In this document: one piece after another, positions 12,696-13,652 of the stretch
Position numbering within the stretch: the first letter of the stretch is position 1
Layout: every line of letters starts with the position of its first letter
NCBI GenBank assembly: GCA_030045215.1
Contig: JASIBJ010000318.1
Location: 1-13,652 of the forward strand
Length of the DNA stretch: 13,652 nt
Direction of reading: 5' to 3'
From: Streptosporangiaceae bacterium
GTDB lineage: Bacteria; Actinomycetota; Actinomycetes; Streptosporangiales; Streptosporangiaceae
The notes under the pieces: model-generated
Database searches by the model: none
The model's input: only the letters and a program-made list of their open reading frames with translations
Told to the model about the DNA's origin: nothing
Translations under genes and position numbers: made by a program

Positions 12696-13511
12696 GTGTC
12701 CAGTTCGGCTGAGCCGGTCCTCGGCCGAACAGACCTCGGTCTGCCCGAGCTGCTGGCGCTGGAGCGGATCGAGGACAACCTGTTCCGCACGGTTGTCATC
12801 AGCGACGAGCCGGCCGGACTGTACGGCGGTCAGGTGGCGGCGCAGGCGCTGCGTGCTGCCGCCGCCACGGTCGCGGGTGACCGGCACCCGCACTCGCTGC
12901 ACGGGTACTTCCTCAGCCGCGGCGACGCCTCCCGCCGGGTGCTGCTGACCGTGCGGCGCGACCGGGATGGCCGGTCGTACTCCAACCGCAGGGTCATCGC
13001 CGTCCAGAACGGCGTGGTCATCTTCAACATGGTGGCCTCGTTTCACGTCATCGAGGACGGCCTCGATTACCAGGCGCACCGGCTGCCCGACGTCACCGCG
13101 CCGCAGGACCTGCCGGACAGCCCGATCGCGACTCGCCTGCGCGGCGTTGACATCAGAGTCCCCGAGCAGCCGGGCGAACATCAGCAGTGGCCTTCGCGGG
13201 TCTGGCTGCGGGCCCGGCACCGCCTGGCCGACGACACCCTGCAGGCGTGCGCGCTGACGTACGTGTCGGACATGTTCAGCGGCCTGTCACTCGTGCCGGG
13301 GCGCACCCACGTCGGGCCGCTGACCAGCATCGACCATGCGGTCTGGATCTACCGCAAGGTCGCGGTCGACGACTGGGTGCTGATGGACCTGCACCCGGAG
13401 TCGACCTCGGGCGGGCGCGGCATGTACACCGGCCAGATCTTCAGTCGCGACGGCAAACTGGCGGCCGGGCTCGCGCAGGAGTCCCTGTTCCGGGCCGGCC
13501 CGCAGCACTAG
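12696..13511 (+). CDS. Acyl-CoA thioesterase II (TesB family, double hotdog)
   Basis: 271 residues with two hotdog folds, hydrolysing acyl-CoA to free acid and CoA. The N-terminal hotdog has the LYGGQVAAQAL helix (about 42-52) and HSLHGYFLSRGD. The C-terminal one has YVSDMFSGL (D192), LTSIDHAVWIYRK (T210, S211) and AAGLAQESLFR (Q261). Asp, Thr and Gln correspond to the E. coli TesB catalytic trio (D204, T228, Q278). A FNMVASFHVIEDGLDYQ segment joins the halves. GTG 12696 is the only sensible start. GAGG (12676-12679) lies rather far upstream and AGGTGA (12687-12692) rather close, so the ribosome site is ambiguous. The 38-base gap after the DUF35 gene suggests one transcript. A role in releasing CoA during fatty-acid or sterol breakdown is inferred. 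Confidence 0.92.
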   Translation: MSSSAEPVLGRTDLGLPELLALERIEDNLFRTVVISDEPAGLYGGQVAAQALRAAAATVAGDRHPHSLHGYFLSRGDASRRVLLTVRRDRDGRSYSNRRVIAVQNGVVIFNMVASFHVIEDGLDYQAHRLPDVTAPQDLPDSPIATRLRGVDIRVPEQPGEHQQWPSRVWLRARHRLADDTLQACALTYVSDMFSGLSLVPGRTHVGPLTSIDHAVWIYRKVAVDDWVLMDLHPESTSGGRGMYTGQIFSRDGKLAAGLAQESLFRAGPQH

Positions 13512-13559
13512 GCCGTGCGGCCGAGCTAGCGGCTGCATGAGCGGGCGACGCCGGCCCCC

Positions 13560-13588
13560 TGGCCACTTCGTTCCCGCCTAGTTAAGTT
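13560..13588 (+). promoter_or_regulatory. Candidate promoter of the thiolase-like gene
   Basis: TGGCCA (13560-13565) and TAAGTT (13583-13588), 17 bases apart, resemble a housekeeping -35/-10 pair, four and three matches respectively. The start point would be near 13595, leaving room for the ribosome site GGGAGG (13601-13606). Confidence 0.4.
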
Positions 13589-13598
13589 AGAGCGGGAA
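13571..13598. promoter_or_regulatory. Inverted repeat over the candidate thiolase promoter
   Basis: TTCCCGC (13571-13577) and GCGGGAA (13592-13598) are exact reverse complements separated by 14 AT-rich bases that contain the candidate -10 box. This geometry suits an operator for a dimeric repressor such as a TetR-type regulator of lipid genes. Alternatively the RNA hairpin could terminate the thioesterase transcript. Confidence 0.45.
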
Positions 13599-13614
13599 AC
13601 GGGAGGTTGCGGGC

Positions 13615-13652
13615 ATGGCCGACGCGCTCTGGGTCATCGGCGTCGCGATGAC
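13615..13652 (+). CDS. Start of a gene, probably thiolase (acetyl-CoA acetyltransferase / SCP-x type)
   Basis: Only twelve codons and part of a thirteenth are inside the window. ATG 13615 has a good ribosome site, GGGAGG (13601-13606), eight bases upstream. The peptide MADALWVIGVAMT follows the pattern of SCP-x-type thiolases, which open with a short beta strand and an IxGVGMT-like turn. The DUF35 and thioesterase genes upstream are usual companions of such thiolases. The start is well supported; the product is inferred from very few residues. Confidence 0.5.
   Translation, partial: MADALWVIGVAM

Overview
This is high-GC DNA (coding regions strongly prefer G/C at third codon positions) from an actinomycete. 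The clearest marker is a complete RbpA, an RNA-polymerase-binding protein restricted to Actinobacteria. The rbpA / ppm1 neighbourhood also matches the convergent arrangement known in mycobacteria (Rv2050 and Rv2051c). The window looks mostly like chromosomal housekeeping and accessory metabolism. I see no tRNA, rRNA, CRISPR array, insertion sequence, integrase or phage gene.

Layout. At 1-930 the end of a small-domain class I methyltransferase overlaps a SpoU/TrmH RNA methyltransferase by 4 bp. At 991-1773 is a cytosolic glycerophosphodiester phosphodiesterase, probably leaderless. At 1886-2269 is rbpA behind a textbook SigR-type promoter. At 2578-4720 a GT87-type membrane mannosyltransferase converges on polyprenol-phosphate-mannose synthase (ppm1). 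The second makes the lipid-linked mannose that the first family uses. A gene-poor stretch of about 700 bp (4721-5427) then precedes an AMP-forming acetyl-CoA synthetase (5428-7542). That gap carries a consensus promoter pointing at ppm1, a predicted rod-like RNA structure and several perfect inverted repeats. The acs gene ends at a perfect 17-bp terminator hairpin.

The most distinctive block is 7893-10711. A six-helix cytochrome b has two histidine pairs spaced exactly like those of NADPH oxidases and ferric reductases, plus a tail of about eleven five-residue Tyr-Pro repeats. It is translationally coupled to a soluble protein that fuses a NuoF-like NADH/FMN/Fe-S module to a 3Fe-4S-type ferredoxin. 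I infer that the two form a compact NADH-to-membrane-heme electron conduit.

Convergent to this pair is a PF04185-type phosphoesterase/phospholipase C without an obvious export signal (10708-12177). Divergent from that gene, a plus-strand set for acyl-CoA chemistry runs off the window: a DUF35 zinc-ribbon/OB protein, a TesB-type acyl-CoA thioesterase, and the first 12 codons of a gene whose N-terminus looks like a thiolase.
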